In this document: piece after piece, positions 46,145-56,105 of the stretch | Layout: every line of letters starts with the position of its first letter | How positions within the stretch are numbered: the first letter of the stretch is position 1 | NCBI RefSeq assembly: GCF_005503145.1 | Contig: NZ_SCNV01000011.1 | Span: 104,115-168,114 of the forward strand | DNA from: Burkholderia sp. 4M9327F10 | GTDB taxonomy: Bacteria > Pseudomonadota > Gammaproteobacteria > Burkholderiales > Burkholderiaceae | DNA: 64,000 nucleotides | Reading direction: 5' to 3' | Position numbers and translations under genes: made by a program | The notes under the pieces: generated by a model | Told to the model about the DNA's origin: nothing | Seen by the model: the letters and a program-made list of their open reading frames with translations, nothing else | Databases searched by the model: none

Positions 46145-47170
46145 ATGTCCACCCAGAGTACTTCAGGCCAAAGCTTCCCGGCGCCATGCCAGCGCTGCGG
46201 CGGAGCGCTGTATCAGCCAGCCGACCTGTGCCCTTACTGCGGTGCGCCCCATCCGCTCGCCGCCCCCGCTCACGCACGCTTTCCGGGCGCCGCGGGAGCG
46301 CTGCACCGGCCGCTTCCCGCGGATAGCCACGGCGATCCGGCTGGGCCGAATCTCGCCTCGCCGGATACGCCGATTCCTCCGCTCAGCCATCTGCCGCTCG
46401 GCTCGGCGCTGACCTCGCGCTGGCTGCTCACACGCGGCCTGATCGCGCTTGGCGTCGTCATACTAGGTTATGGCGCATATTCACTGCTAGGCGATCACCA
46501 CGCTGCTCCATCCGCATACGATGAGCAGGACACCAAATCAACGACCGGCACAATCGCCCCGTACACACCACAGCCCGCCGCACCTGGCGGGACCGGCACG
46601 CACGCCGCCAGCCGCCCGGCCGCGACTGCGCCGGCGGTGGTTCAGGCGGCCGTCGTGCCGCATTACCACGACCTCTCCGAAAGCCTGCATGCAGCCCGCG
46701 CTTACGAAGACGCGCACGATCTGTCCAACGCGCAGGCCGCCGTCAACGCCGCGTTCCTGATGGAACCCGACAGCGCCGACGCGAAAATGATCCAGCACGA
46801 ACTCACACCGCTCGAGCAACGCCGCGACGCTGCCCTGCAGACCGCGCACGTGTGCATCAAGGACCATTTGTGGAACTGCGTGGAGCATAGCGCGAGCGAT
46901 GCCCTCGCCGTCGATAGCGGCAGCCCGGAAGCCAGAACGCTGCTGCAGCAGGCGATCGTACAGACCGGCTGGGCGCCGCTCGGCAGCCATAACACGGCGC
47001 TCGCGCGCAACCCGACGGTGCCGCAGCCGCCGCCTTCCGCGCAAGCGGCGCCCGTCGTTACTGAAAAATCGCCAAACCCGGCGCCCGGCAGTCTCGACGC
47101 ACAGGCCCGGGCCATCGCGCAATCGGGCTGGCGCAATGCGCCCGCCTCGGGTGCGCCGCCGGCGCATTGA
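46145..47170 (+). CDS. Zinc-ribbon membrane protein with periplasmic TPR-like domain
   Basis: The 341-residue protein has an N-terminal zinc ribbon (C15-x2-C18 and C29-x2-C32 in CQRCGG and LCPYCG), a Pro/Ala-rich linker, one membrane helix (about 92-114, RGLIALGVVILGYGAYSLL), another low-complexity linker, and a helical domain with a TPR-like pair (AARAYEDAHDLSNAQAAVNAAF). The topology puts the ribbon in the cytoplasm. I know no function. A GTG 12 bp upstream is in frame, but the ATG has AGGTGG 8 nt before it. The TAXI-protein gene follows 144 bp later. Confidence 0.7.
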   Translation: MSTQSTSGQSFPAPCQRCGGALYQPADLCPYCGAPHPLAAPAHARFPGAAGALHRPLPADSHGDPAGPNLASPDTPIPPLSHLPLGSALTSRWLLTRGLIALGVVILGYGAYSLLGDHHAAPSAYDEQDTKSTTGTIAPYTPQPAAPGGTGTHAASRPAATAPAVVQAAVVPHYHDLSESLHAARAYEDAHDLSNAQAAVNAAFLMEPDSADAKMIQHELTPLEQRRDAALQTAHVCIKDHLWNCVEHSASDALAVDSGSPEARTLLQQAIVQTGWAPLGSHNTALARNPTVPQPPPSAQAAPVVTEKSPNPAPGSLDAQARAIAQSGWRNAPASGAPPAH

Positions 47171-47314
47171 GCAGGTCCCGATCCAGTCGTTCGAAAGCAG
47201 TCCTTAGGCATCTCGCAAGACGCAAGACCTTGAAGTTGCATAACTGATTCGCCGATGCTTCGCGCGGCTCGTCGCGCGAAGCCTGTTCAAACCGGACTGA
47301 TAGGTGGAAAGACC

Positions 47315-48391
47315 ATGCTCAAGACAATTCTGGCGGGGTGGCTCGGGATGATGCTGGCGTCATCGATCGCGCTGGCCGACTATGCGCACTACAAGATCGT
47401 CACCGGTCCCGAACGCGGCACCTACATCCAGATCGGCGCGGATCTCGCGAAATGGGTCGCCGAGCCGGCCGGCATCGGTCTCGATGTGATTGCCTCGAAA
47501 GGCTCGGCGGAAAACGTCCAGCGCCTGCGCTTCGAACCGGGCGTGAAGCTCGCACTGGTGCAGTCCGACGTCTATCAGGCCTATGTCGACATGGCCAACG
47601 CAGGCAATGCCGACGCAGGCCAGGCGATCCGTCCGTTGCGGCTCATCATGCCGCTCTACGACGAGGAGATCAATTTCGTGGTGCGGGCCGACTCGCCGCT
47701 CAAGACCATCAACGAAATCAAGGACAAGAACATCAGTGTCGGCCTGCTCGGCAGCGGCACGGCGCAGTCCGCCAACACGATTTATCACCTGATGTTCGGT
47801 GAGCCGATTGCCGATCAGAACGCCCAGCACCTGAGCAACGAGGACGCGCTTGCCGCGCTGATCGTCAAGAAAGTCGATGTGGCGGTGATCGTGGTCGGCC
47901 AGCCCGCCAAGCTGTTTACCGACATGAACCCGGAGTTGCTGCAGCAGCTCCGCCTGCTGCGGGTCGATCCCAACGCGCCCGAAACGGCGCGTGCGAAGCA
48001 GACCTATTTCCCGGCGATCATTCACACGGCCAGCTATCCGAACTGGCTGAAAGACGATGTGCCGACCTTCACGGTGAAGGCCTTTCTGGTCACGTATGAC
48101 TACGGCTTGCGCGATACGGTCGTCAATCTCGATCGCTTCGCAGACTCGCTATGCACCAATTTCGATAACCTGCAGGAGCACGGCCATCCCAAGTGGAAGC
48201 AGGTGAAGATGGAATTGCCGAGTCTCGGCAAAGGGTGGCAATACTATGCGCCGGTGGAAAAACATCTGCGTGCATGCGTTGCCCGCCGTACCGCAGGAAT
48301 GACGAACGCGGCTCCCGCGGAAACCGCCGACAAGGTGCAGCCGAAATCGAATTGCTCGGATGAGGCGCGTGTGCTGATGCTGTGCAAGTGA
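47315..48391 (+). CDS. TAXI-family periplasmic solute-binding protein
   Basis: The 358-residue product has a signal peptide (MLKTILAGWLGMMLASSIALA) and the TAXI-TRAP core: YKIVTGPERGTYIQIGADLAKWV, VIASKGSAENVQRL, LVQSDVYQAY, and VGLLGSGTAQSANTIYHLM. TAXI proteins normally feed a fused TRAP permease with polycarboxylates or amino acids, but no permease gene is present here, so it is an orphan. The C-terminal 40 residues with two Cys (SNCSDEARVLMLC) extend past the usual domain. AGGTGG precedes the ATG. Confidence 0.85.
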   Translation: MLKTILAGWLGMMLASSIALADYAHYKIVTGPERGTYIQIGADLAKWVAEPAGIGLDVIASKGSAENVQRLRFEPGVKLALVQSDVYQAYVDMANAGNADAGQAIRPLRLIMPLYDEEINFVVRADSPLKTINEIKDKNISVGLLGSGTAQSANTIYHLMFGEPIADQNAQHLSNEDALAALIVKKVDVAVIVVGQPAKLFTDMNPELLQQLRLLRVDPNAPETARAKQTYFPAIIHTASYPNWLKDDVPTFTVKAFLVTYDYGLRDTVVNLDRFADSLCTNFDNLQEHGHPKWKQVKMELPSLGKGWQYYAPVEKHLRACVARRTAGMTNAAPAETADKVQPKSNCSDEARVLMLCK

Positions 48392-48393
48392 AT

Positions 48394-48429
48394 GCGGTTG
48401 CTGCGCTCGCGCCCCAGCGCGGCTGCCGC
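48394..48429. terminator. Terminator-like hairpin between convergent genes
   Basis: An imperfect stem of 14 pairs (one mismatch, G-U pairs) with an 8-nt loop fills most of the 55-bp gap between the TAXI gene and the MocR gene. Confidence 0.5.
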
Positions 48430-48446
48430 ACTCACCGCCCGTTACA

Positions 48447-49886
48447 TCACGCGTGCGTCTGCGCGAGGTCCATGGCGCGCAGCAACGCCTCGTAGGCCTT
48501 CGGCCGGTTGCACTGGGAGACATTAAAGCGCAGGTACCCCGCCGCCGACTGCGCGACGCTGAACACATTGCCCGGCGCCAGCACGACGTTGTCGGCCAGC
48601 GCGTGGCGGGCAATCTCGCTTGCGTCCAGCTCACCCGGCAGCCGCGCCCAGACGAACATGCCGGCGCGCGGCCGGGTCCACACTTCCAGCCCCGCTTGAG
48701 TCAGACGGCGGATGGTTTCGCCCATCGCGTCGGCGAGCTTCGCCCTCAGCCCTTCGAGATGCCGCCGGTAGGTACCGTCCACCAGCAGGCGATGCACGAC
48801 GCTTGCCGCCAGTTGCCCATTGCCGAAGGTGGTCGCGAGCTTCAGGTCGACCAGCGGCTCGATCCAGTCCGCGCGTGCCGCAATGTAACCGCAGCGCACT
48901 GCCGCCGACAGTGTCTTCGAAAAACTCCCGATCGACACCACGCGTGCGAGCCCGTCGAATGCGGCAAGGCGAGGTGCGGCCTCGTCCTCGAAGTCGGCAA
49001 AGATGTCGTCCTCGACGATCAGCAGGTTGTGCTCGCCGGCCAGCTTCAGCAGACGATGCGCCACCGCTGGCGCGAGCGTTGCGCCGGTGGGATTGTGGAT
49101 GGCCGAGTTGGTCACATAGAGGCGTGGACGATGCTCGGCAAGCGCCCGCTCGAAGGCGGCGAGATCCGGCCCGTTCGGTGTATAGGGCACGCTCACGATG
49201 CGGGCGCGGTGAGCGCGCAGCAAGGCCTGAAAGTTGAAGTAGCACGGATCGTCGATCAGCACGGTGTCGCCCGGTTCGAGCAGGAAGCGGCATACGAGGT
49301 CGAGCGCGTGCGTGCCGCCGTCGGTCAGGACGATCTGCTCGGGCGGCGCATCGACGCCATGCTGGGCAAGCCGCCAGGCGAGTTGCTGACGCAGCGCGGG
49401 CAAGCCAGGCGGTGTGGCGTAGTCGGCGAGCGGCGCGTGCAGATCGCGTGCCACCGCGCGCAACGCCCGCCGCACGCCGTCCTCCGGCAGCCAGGCCGCA
49501 GGTAGCCAGCCGCAACCGGGCTTCAGCACCTTCTGCCCCGCTTCGAGCGACTGCCGCGTGAGCCAGAGCGGGTCGACCGCCCGGTCGAGGCGCGGCCCGA
49601 GATCGGCCAGCGCGAGCGGCGGTGCATGGCCAGAGACGAAAAACCCGGAGCCGCGCCGCGCGACGATCGCACCTTCCGCGACGAGCCGTTCGTAGGCCTC
49701 GACCACCGTCGATTTCGACACGCCGAGCGTTTCCGTCATGACGCGGATCGACGGCACACGTGCCCCCGGCATCAGCGCGCGGCTCGCGATGCGCTCGCGC
49801 AAGGCGTCCATCACGACCTCGACCCGGGTACGCGGCACGCCCGGGTCGTCCGCATTGTTGCGATTGTTTCTGCTTGCATCCGCCAT
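48447..49886 (-). CDS. MocR-type regulator (GntR HTH fused to a PLP aminotransferase fold)
   Basis: The 479-residue protein has a GntR winged helix (about 20-85: VVMDALRERIASRALMPGARVPS, ETLGVSKSTVVEAYERLVAEGAI) and a fold-type I aminotransferase domain (from about 130) with the PLP Lys in SIGSFSKTLSAAVRCGY and CYFNFQALLRAH, IHNPTGATL upstream. MocR proteins act as PLP-dependent regulators. ATG 49884-49886 is used; the frame upstream is open but unlike the family. It faces an EamA exporter that is its likely target. Confidence 0.92.
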   Translation of the reverse strand: MADASRNNRNNADDPGVPRTRVEVVMDALRERIASRALMPGARVPSIRVMTETLGVSKSTVVEAYERLVAEGAIVARRGSGFFVSGHAPPLALADLGPRLDRAVDPLWLTRQSLEAGQKVLKPGCGWLPAAWLPEDGVRRALRAVARDLHAPLADYATPPGLPALRQQLAWRLAQHGVDAPPEQIVLTDGGTHALDLVCRFLLEPGDTVLIDDPCYFNFQALLRAHRARIVSVPYTPNGPDLAAFERALAEHRPRLYVTNSAIHNPTGATLAPAVAHRLLKLAGEHNLLIVEDDIFADFEDEAAPRLAAFDGLARVVSIGSFSKTLSAAVRCGYIAARADWIEPLVDLKLATTFGNGQLAASVVHRLLVDGTYRRHLEGLRAKLADAMGETIRRLTQAGLEVWTRPRAGMFVWARLPGELDASEIARHALADNVVLAPGNVFSVAQSAAGYLRFNVSQCNRPKAYEALLRAMDLAQTHA

Positions 49887-49887
49887 C

Positions 49888-49929
49888 TGTACTGCTCCAG
49901 GTTCGGTACAGTTTGCATGAATTGTACTG
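49888..49929. promoter_or_regulatory. Candidate MocR binding repeats
   Basis: TGTACTG occurs twice in direct orientation (49888-49894 and 49923-49929, 35 bp apart), with an inverted related copy GGTACAGT (49905-49912) between. They cover the gap between the divergent starts, as expected for MocR sites. The first copy lies one base from the MocR start. Confidence 0.5.
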
Positions 49930-49985
49930 ATCCGTAGCTTACACTTTTGGCCGGAGCGGAGGATGCTGGGCGTTTTATCCCGCTT

Positions 49986-50918
49986 ATGGAATTCTCGATG
50001 CAAACGTCCACCAACGGCCAGGCCGCGAACGCTCGGGCCGCCAACGGCTGGCTCAGCGGCCTGCTAGGCGTGCTGATCTTCAGCGGCTCGCTGCCGGCCA
50101 CCCGGATCGCCGTGCAGGGGCTCGATCCGATCTTCCTGACCGTCGCCCGCGCGACCATCGCAGGCACGCTCGGGCTCATCCTGCTGCTGGTGTTTCGCGA
50201 GACTCGCCCGGCCCGGCGCGACCTGGTGCCGCTTGTGGTCGTCGCACTCGGCGTGGTGGTCGGCTTTCCCTTGCTGACCGCACTGGCCCTGCGCCATATC
50301 ACGTCGGCGCATGCGGTCGTGTTCATCGGTCTGCTGCCGCTCTCGACAGCGATCTTCGGCGTGCTGCGCGGCGGCGAGCGTCCGCAAGCGGCGTTCTGGC
50401 TGTTTTCAGCGCTCGGCAGTTGCGCGGTCATCGCCTTCGCGGTGCGCAACGGGGTCAACGCGTCGCCGCTCGGCGACACGTTGATGCTGGCCGCAATCGT
50501 CGTCTGCGGGCTCGGCTATGCGGAAGGCGCGCGGCTCTCACGGCGCCTCGGCGGCTGGCAGGTGATCTCGTGGGCGCTGGTGTTGTCGCTGCCGGTGATG
50601 CTGCCGCTCACGTGGTGGGCGTGGCCCGCGTCGTTCGAAGGGGTCAGTCAGGCTGCGCTGTGGGGGCTCGCCTATGTGTCGCTCTTCAGCATGCTGATCG
50701 GCTTCGTGTTCTGGTATCGCGGCCTCGCGTTGGGCGGCATCGCCAGCGTCGGACAACTGCAGTTGCTGCAGCCCTTCTTTGGGCTGGTGCTGGCAGGCGT
50801 GCTGCTGCACGAACAGGTGCCGCCGGTGATGATCGTCGTTACGGTGATCGTGGTGGCCTGCGTGGCAGGGGCAAGACGGTTTGCCCGAACGGTGCCGGTG
50901 CGGCAACGAGCCGGCTAG
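49986..50918 (+). CDS. EamA/DMT-family transporter
   Basis: The 310-residue protein has about ten hydrophobic helices in two EamA repeats: FSGSLPATRIAVQGLDPIFLTVARATIAG and later LAYVSLFSMLIGFVFWYRGLALGGIASVGQLQLLQP. The family includes exporters of amino acids and metabolites. Divergent MocR points to an export substrate linked to amines or amino acids. Two Met codons (49986 and 49998) can serve as start. Confidence 0.9.
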   Translation: MEFSMQTSTNGQAANARAANGWLSGLLGVLIFSGSLPATRIAVQGLDPIFLTVARATIAGTLGLILLLVFRETRPARRDLVPLVVVALGVVVGFPLLTALALRHITSAHAVVFIGLLPLSTAIFGVLRGGERPQAAFWLFSALGSCAVIAFAVRNGVNASPLGDTLMLAAIVVCGLGYAEGARLSRRLGGWQVISWALVLSLPVMLPLTWWAWPASFEGVSQAALWGLAYVSLFSMLIGFVFWYRGLALGGIASVGQLQLLQPFFGLVLAGVLLHEQVPPVMIVVTVIVVACVAGARRFARTVPVRQRAG

Positions 50919-50931
50919 CAGCGTGCAGGCG

Positions 50932-50959
50932 GGCGCGCAGGTAGGCGCGCAGGTAGGCG
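50932..50959. repeat. Short 12-bp tandem repeat
   Basis: GGCGCGCAGGTA is present twice without interruption, followed by a partial third unit and preceded by a degenerate copy. It lies in the gap after the EamA gene. Confidence 0.7.
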
Positions 50960-51025
50960 AGATGATCCGCTCGCATCTCTGTCCCTGCCAACGCGCGGCT
51001 TACCGCCTCTCGCTGCCGCCGCTAA

Positions 51026-51047
51026 CGGCTGCCGCCCCAGGCAGCCG
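51026..51047. terminator. Terminator-like hairpin at the end of the liv operon
   Basis: Perfect 8-bp arms CGGCTGCC and GGCAGCCG with a 6-nt loop lie 15 bp after the livF stop (read leftward). No T-run follows. Confidence 0.45.
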
Positions 51048-51061
51048 CAATCTCCACCGCC

Positions 51062-51804
<743 letters not shown>

Positions 51805-51808
<4 letters not shown>

Positions 51809-52692
51809 GGCCGTGCTTCCTGCAGTTCAATCCTGGGCACGCCCGAGGGCTGCGCCGCCGCGCCGCCGACATTGCGGTGTCCCAGATACGCTTCGATCAC
51901 GCGCGGATCGTTGCGCACGTCGCGCGGCAGACCCTCGGCGATCTTCTTGCCGTTGTCGAGCACGATCACGCGATCTGACAGTTGCATCACCATGTCGAGC
52001 TTGTGCTCGATCAGCAGGATGGTCAGGCCGCGCTCCTTCAGTTGCTGGATCAGTACCAGCATCTCGGCGGTCTCGGATTCGTTCATGCCGGCGGTGGGTT
52101 CGTCGAGCAGCAGAAGGCGTGGATGCAAAGCCAGCGCCCGGGCAATTTCGACGCGCCGCCGGTTCGCATACGACAGGCTGTGGGCCGGTTGATCGAGACG
52201 TGGCAGCAGCCGCTCGCCGAAACCCGCGACGATCTCGCGCACCTCGGCGCGCAAGGCCTCGTCCTCGCGGCGCAGTGAGGCCGGACCCAGCAGTGCGCGC
52301 AGCAGCTCGGCGATTGCGCCGACCACCGGCCAGCCGGCGCGGGTGGCGCGCAACCGGGAATGAGCGCCCACCAGCACGTTATCGAGCACGCTCAGGTTGC
52401 CGAACACGCGTCCGTGCTGAAACGTGCGCGCAAGGCCAAGCCCTGCGAGCACATCCGGCCGCACGCCGGTGACATCGCGCCCGTCGAACTGCACGCTGCC
52501 GCCATCGGGCGTATCCAGGCCGGTGATCAGGTTGAACAGCGTCGACTTGCCCGCGCCGTTTGGGCCGATCACGCTCACGAGTTGCCCCGCGGCAATCGAC
52601 AGGTCGATCTGGTCCACCGCGGTCAGGCCGTCGAAACGCCGCGTCACGCCGCGCACGTCGAGAAGATTCTGGGTCATGGCCGTCTCCGTCAT
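51805..52692 (-). CDS. livG: Branched-chain-amino-acid-type ABC transporter ATPase, LivG-like
   Basis: The 295-residue ATPase has Walker [10 protein letters not shown], the LivG-type [13 protein letters not shown], signature [15 protein letters not shown] (SYAN-type, usual for LivG), Walker [15 protein letters not shown]. It binds the permease and powers uptake. It overlaps both neighbours by 4 bp. Confidence 0.94.
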
Positions 52693-54512
52693 ACCGTGCC
52701 GAGCAGGCCCTGCGGCCGGAAGCGCACCAGCAGCAACAGCACGACACCGTAAATCAGCATGCGGTAGTCCGCGGCCCAGCGGAAAATCTCCGGCAGCCCG
52801 ATCAGCGCCACCGCGCCGACAATACCGCCCAGCACATTGCCGAGGCCACCGAGAATCACCATGGTCAGCGCCAGAATGGAGACTTGCGAGTCGAAGGTGG
52901 TGTTGTTGATGTAGCTGTACAGATGCGCGGAGATGCCGCCGCTGATGCCCGCGGCAAGGCCGCCGAAAGCGAACGCCATGGCCTTGTAGCGATTCGGGCG
53001 AATGCCGTACGAGCGCGCCGCCACTTCGTCTTCGCGGATCGCCCGTAGCGTGCGGCCCAGGTGCGAGCCGAGCAGGCGCGTCTGCAGCAGCGCGAGCACG
53101 ATCAGCACCGCAAGTGCAAACCAGTAGACGGCGCGTGCGCTATCGGGCGCCCAGCCGAACAGCGAGAGCGGCGCAATGCCGCTGATGCCGAGCGGCCCGC
53201 GCGTCAGGCTATCCCAGTTGAGAATCACAAGGCTCACCACCTCGCCGATCCCGAGCGTCGCAATCGACACATAATGCCCGCGCAAGCGGAACGCCGGATA
53301 CACCAGCAAGGTGCCGAGCGCAGCGGTAATCAGCCCGGCGCAGAGTATCGTCACAGCCGGCGACCAACCGAGGTGCAGCGACAGCAAGGCTGAAGCATAC
53401 GCACCGATCAGCAGCAGCGCCGCGTGGCCCAGCGAGATCTGCCCGACGGTTCCCGCCACCAGCGTCAGGCTCAGCGCCAGCATTCCGTACAACCAGGCAT
53501 TGGTGAGGGTTTGCAGGAGATAAGACGACGGCGCGGCAAACGGCAGCACAATCGCCACCAGCGCGAGCGCCGCAGCGACTGGGCGTGGCACCCGCAGCGC
53601 CTTCCCCGCCGCGAGGAAGGTCCCGGTCAACGGCTCGGACGGCAAACGGCGGCTGCGGCTGAAGAGGCCATTGGGACGCCACACCAGAAACACCAGCAGC
53701 AGGACGAACGCGAACAGATCGCGATAGCTGGTGCCGAAGATCGCCACGCCGTAGCTCTCGACGAGACCCAGCAACAGGCTGCCCACGATCGCCCCCGGCA
53801 CGTTGCCAAGACCGCCGATCAGCAGCGCGACCACGCCCTTGAGGGTGGCCTGAAAACCCATCGCCGGATCGATGCTGTTGTAGTACATGCCCACCAGCAA
53901 GCCGCTCACCCCACCCAACGCGCAGGCAATGGCAAACACCGCCTGGTTCACGCCATTCACGTTGACGCCCATTTGCTGGGCGGCGTCGCGATCCTGTGCG
54001 GTCGCGCGCACGGCCCAGCCGAGCCGCGTGAAACGCAGGAATACATACAGCACCGCTGCCGCGCTGATGCCGATGCCGGCGATCAGCAGGTCCAGCGAAC
54101 CGATTGTCGCGCCGCCGATACTCACGTGCCAGTCGGGCAGCGTGCTCGGCACGGCACGCGGGTCCGCGCCGAAGATCAACTGCGCGGACTGGTCGAGCAC
54201 GAAGCTGATGCCGATAGTGGCGAGCAAGGGCGCGATGCGCGCCGAGCCTTGCAGCGGCCGCAGACCGATCCGCTCGATCACGATCCCCAGCAGCGCGCAG
54301 CCCACCGCCACCACCAGCAGGGCAAGCGGCAAGGGCAAGCCGAGGTGCGTGAGACACAGCCAGCCGATAAAGCCGCCGATCATATACACCGAGCCGTGCG
54401 CAAAATTGATCAGATGCGACACGCCGAAGATCAACGCCAGACCGACCGCCAGCAACGCATAGATGTTGCCGACAATCAGTCCGTTGATCGTGTAGTCAAG
54501 CCAGGACGCCAT
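52689..54512 (-). CDS. Fused LivH-LivM permease
   Basis: One 607-residue frame holds both permease halves of a LIV-type transporter. The N-terminal ~290 residues are LivH-like ([31 protein letters not shown]). After a polar linker the rest is LivM-like ([58 protein letters not shown]). LivH and LivM are usually separate genes. No internal frameshift or start is needed. The order is binding protein-permease-ATPase-ATPase with ATGA overlaps. Confidence 0.93.
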   Translation of the reverse strand: MASWLDYTINGLIVGNIYALLAVGLALIFGVSHLINFAHGSVYMIGGFIGWLCLTHLGLPLPLALLVVAVGCALLGIVIERIGLRPLQGSARIAPLLATIGISFVLDQSAQLIFGADPRAVPSTLPDWHVSIGGATIGSLDLLIAGIGISAAAVLYVFLRFTRLGWAVRATAQDRDAAQQMGVNVNGVNQAVFAIACALGGVSGLLVGMYYNSIDPAMGFQATLKGVVALLIGGLGNVPGAIVGSLLLGLVESYGVAIFGTSYRDLFAFVLLLVFLVWRPNGLFSRSRRLPSEPLTGTFLAAGKALRVPRPVAAALALVAIVLPFAAPSSYLLQTLTNAWLYGMLALSLTLVAGTVGQISLGHAALLLIGAYASALLSLHLGWSPAVTILCAGLITAALGTLLVYPAFRLRGHYVSIATLGIGEVVSLVILNWDSLTRGPLGISGIAPLSLFGWAPDSARAVYWFALAVLIVLALLQTRLLGSHLGRTLRAIREDEVAARSYGIRPNRYKAMAFAFGGLAAGISGGISAHLYSYINNTTFDSQVSILALTMVILGGLGNVLGGIVGAVALIGLPEIFRWAADYRMLIYGVVLLLLVRFRPQGLLGTV

Positions 54513-54549
54513 AGCGATTCATCCGGTGAAACATGCAGCCATGCAGGCG

Positions 54550-55755
54550 TTATTTCGATGCCAGGACCGGCTTCACGCCATCCCACTGCGTGAACTGATT
54601 GTCCTTGACGACCAGGTAGACGCTCGTCGCCCCCGCCACGCGGCGCGTCTGCGGATCGAATTTCATCTGGCCGAAGATCAGGCTCGGCACGTCATGGATC
54701 TGGCTCAGCCCGTCGTGCACCGCCTGGCGCGTCACGCCGTAGCGGCGCAGCAGTTCCGCCGAGAGGATCATGGCGTCGTAGGCGCGCGCCGCGAACGTGT
54801 CGGGATCGGCATGATATTTCGCGCGGTAGCGCTGCACGAAGTCCTGCACTTGCGCACGCTTGTCACCGGGGAAGAAATTCGATTCGGTGTACACACCGTT
54901 TACCGCTTCCCCGCCTAGTTCGAGGAATTTCGGCGAATAGATCGAGCCCACCGCGGCAATCGGCTGGTTCAAACCGGACGAGCGCGCCTGACGCACGATC
55001 TGCGCACCGTCCGCATAGTACGAAATCAGCACGATCGAATCGGGTTTCGCTTCGTTCACGCGCACGAGCGTGGCGCGGAAGTCCTTTTCGTTCGGCTGAT
55101 AACCTTCGGCCTCGACGACCTGTGCGCCGTTTTCGGCGGCGGCCTTGGCGAAAATGTCCTTGCTGGTACGGCCCCAGTCCGTGTTCAGATACAGCACCGC
55201 AATGCGCTTGAAGCCGAGATCCTTCGTCGCATAGCGCGCGAGCAACGGCTGCTCTTCGGCCTGGCTCAATGCCGTGCTCCACATATAGTCGCCGCCCTTC
55301 GTGAAGTCAGGGTGCGAGTTGGTGAAACCGAATTGCACGAGCTTGCCTCGCTGATAGATCGGCGAGGCGGCCATCGAGGTGGTGCTCGACAGGTCGCCCA
55401 GTTCCAGCAGAATGCGCGAGTCGCCGACAAACTTCTGCGCAATCGAAACGGCTTGCCCCGGATCGCCGCGGCTATCCTCGAAGTCATACGCGAGCGGGCG
55501 GCCCTTGATGCCGCCCTGGCTGTTGATCTGCTCCAGCGCGAGATCGAAACCGCGCTTCCATTGCGTGCCGTATTGCCCGTCCTGCCCCGTCAGCGGACCG
55601 CTCACGCCGACCAGATACGGCTCGCCGCTTGCCTCGGCAGCGTGCGCTGCGGTACTCGCCGCGAAACCCGTGATACCCCATGCCGCAGCAATCAGCGGCA
55701 GTGCCCTGAGCGTACGCAACCACGTGTTGCGCGTCTGCTCTTTTACGTCCTTCAT
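54550..55755 (-). CDS. Periplasmic binding protein of the LIV-type ABC transporter
   Basis: From ATG 55753-55755 the protein is 401 residues with a signal peptide (hydrophobic ALPLIAAAWGITGFAASTAAHA after a charged start). The LivK fold follows: YLVGVSGPLTGQDGQYGTQWKRGFDLALEQINSQGG, VAVLYLNTDWGRTSKDIF and DSIVLISYYADGAQIVRQA. GAGGG lies before the ATG; open frame upstream is not used. The ligand could be an amino acid, amide, urea or aromatic compound; the neighbours do not fix it. Confidence 0.88.
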   Translation of the reverse strand: MKDVKEQTRNTWLRTLRALPLIAAAWGITGFAASTAAHAAEASGEPYLVGVSGPLTGQDGQYGTQWKRGFDLALEQINSQGGIKGRPLAYDFEDSRGDPGQAVSIAQKFVGDSRILLELGDLSSTTSMAASPIYQRGKLVQFGFTNSHPDFTKGGDYMWSTALSQAEEQPLLARYATKDLGFKRIAVLYLNTDWGRTSKDIFAKAAAENGAQVVEAEGYQPNEKDFRATLVRVNEAKPDSIVLISYYADGAQIVRQARSSGLNQPIAAVGSIYSPKFLELGGEAVNGVYTESNFFPGDKRAQVQDFVQRYRAKYHADPDTFAARAYDAMILSAELLRRYGVTRQAVHDGLSQIHDVPSLIFGQMKFDPQTRRVAGATSVYLVVKDNQFTQWDGVKPVLASK

Positions 55756-55926
55756 GGTGCCCTCAGCGATCGTCTTCAAAGTGCGGCCATGAAACCATGC
55801 TGAATTCCGGCGAACCAACGAAGTTTTGGGAATATGGTTATCACGTTGCAGGGCAAAGGGACCGGCATGTCGCACGCGGAGGACAAGGTGATTCAACAAC
55901 CGGCGCCACGTCGCCCTGCCCAAGCG

Positions 55927-56056
55927 ATTGATAAGACTCAATTTTTTTGGCACACGAGCAACCGTGGCGCGGAAAAATTCTCGCCGCTTCAGCAGCGCCC
56001 GGCGATTCGCTTCGCATTTTTTCCACTGTCGATATCGAAATTGATTATATAAATCA
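55927..56056. promoter_or_regulatory. Two candidate LysR boxes between the transporter and the LysR gene
   Basis: Perfect inverted repeats ATTGA-6-TCAAT (55927-55942) and TGATT-5-AATCA (56042-56056) lie in the 350-bp divergent region. Both suit dimeric LysR binding near an AT-rich promoter. The second is 50 bp before the LysR ATG. Confidence 0.5.
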
Positions 56057-56105
56057 CGCATTCAGACGCCCCTACAATGCGCAAACAGAATGGCTTGGGC
56101 GACTC

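Noticed and set aside
53424..54593. Plus-strand frame of 389 codons opposite the liv permease
   Set aside because: Antisense to conserved membrane helices; polar Gln/Arg/His composition typical of a shadow.
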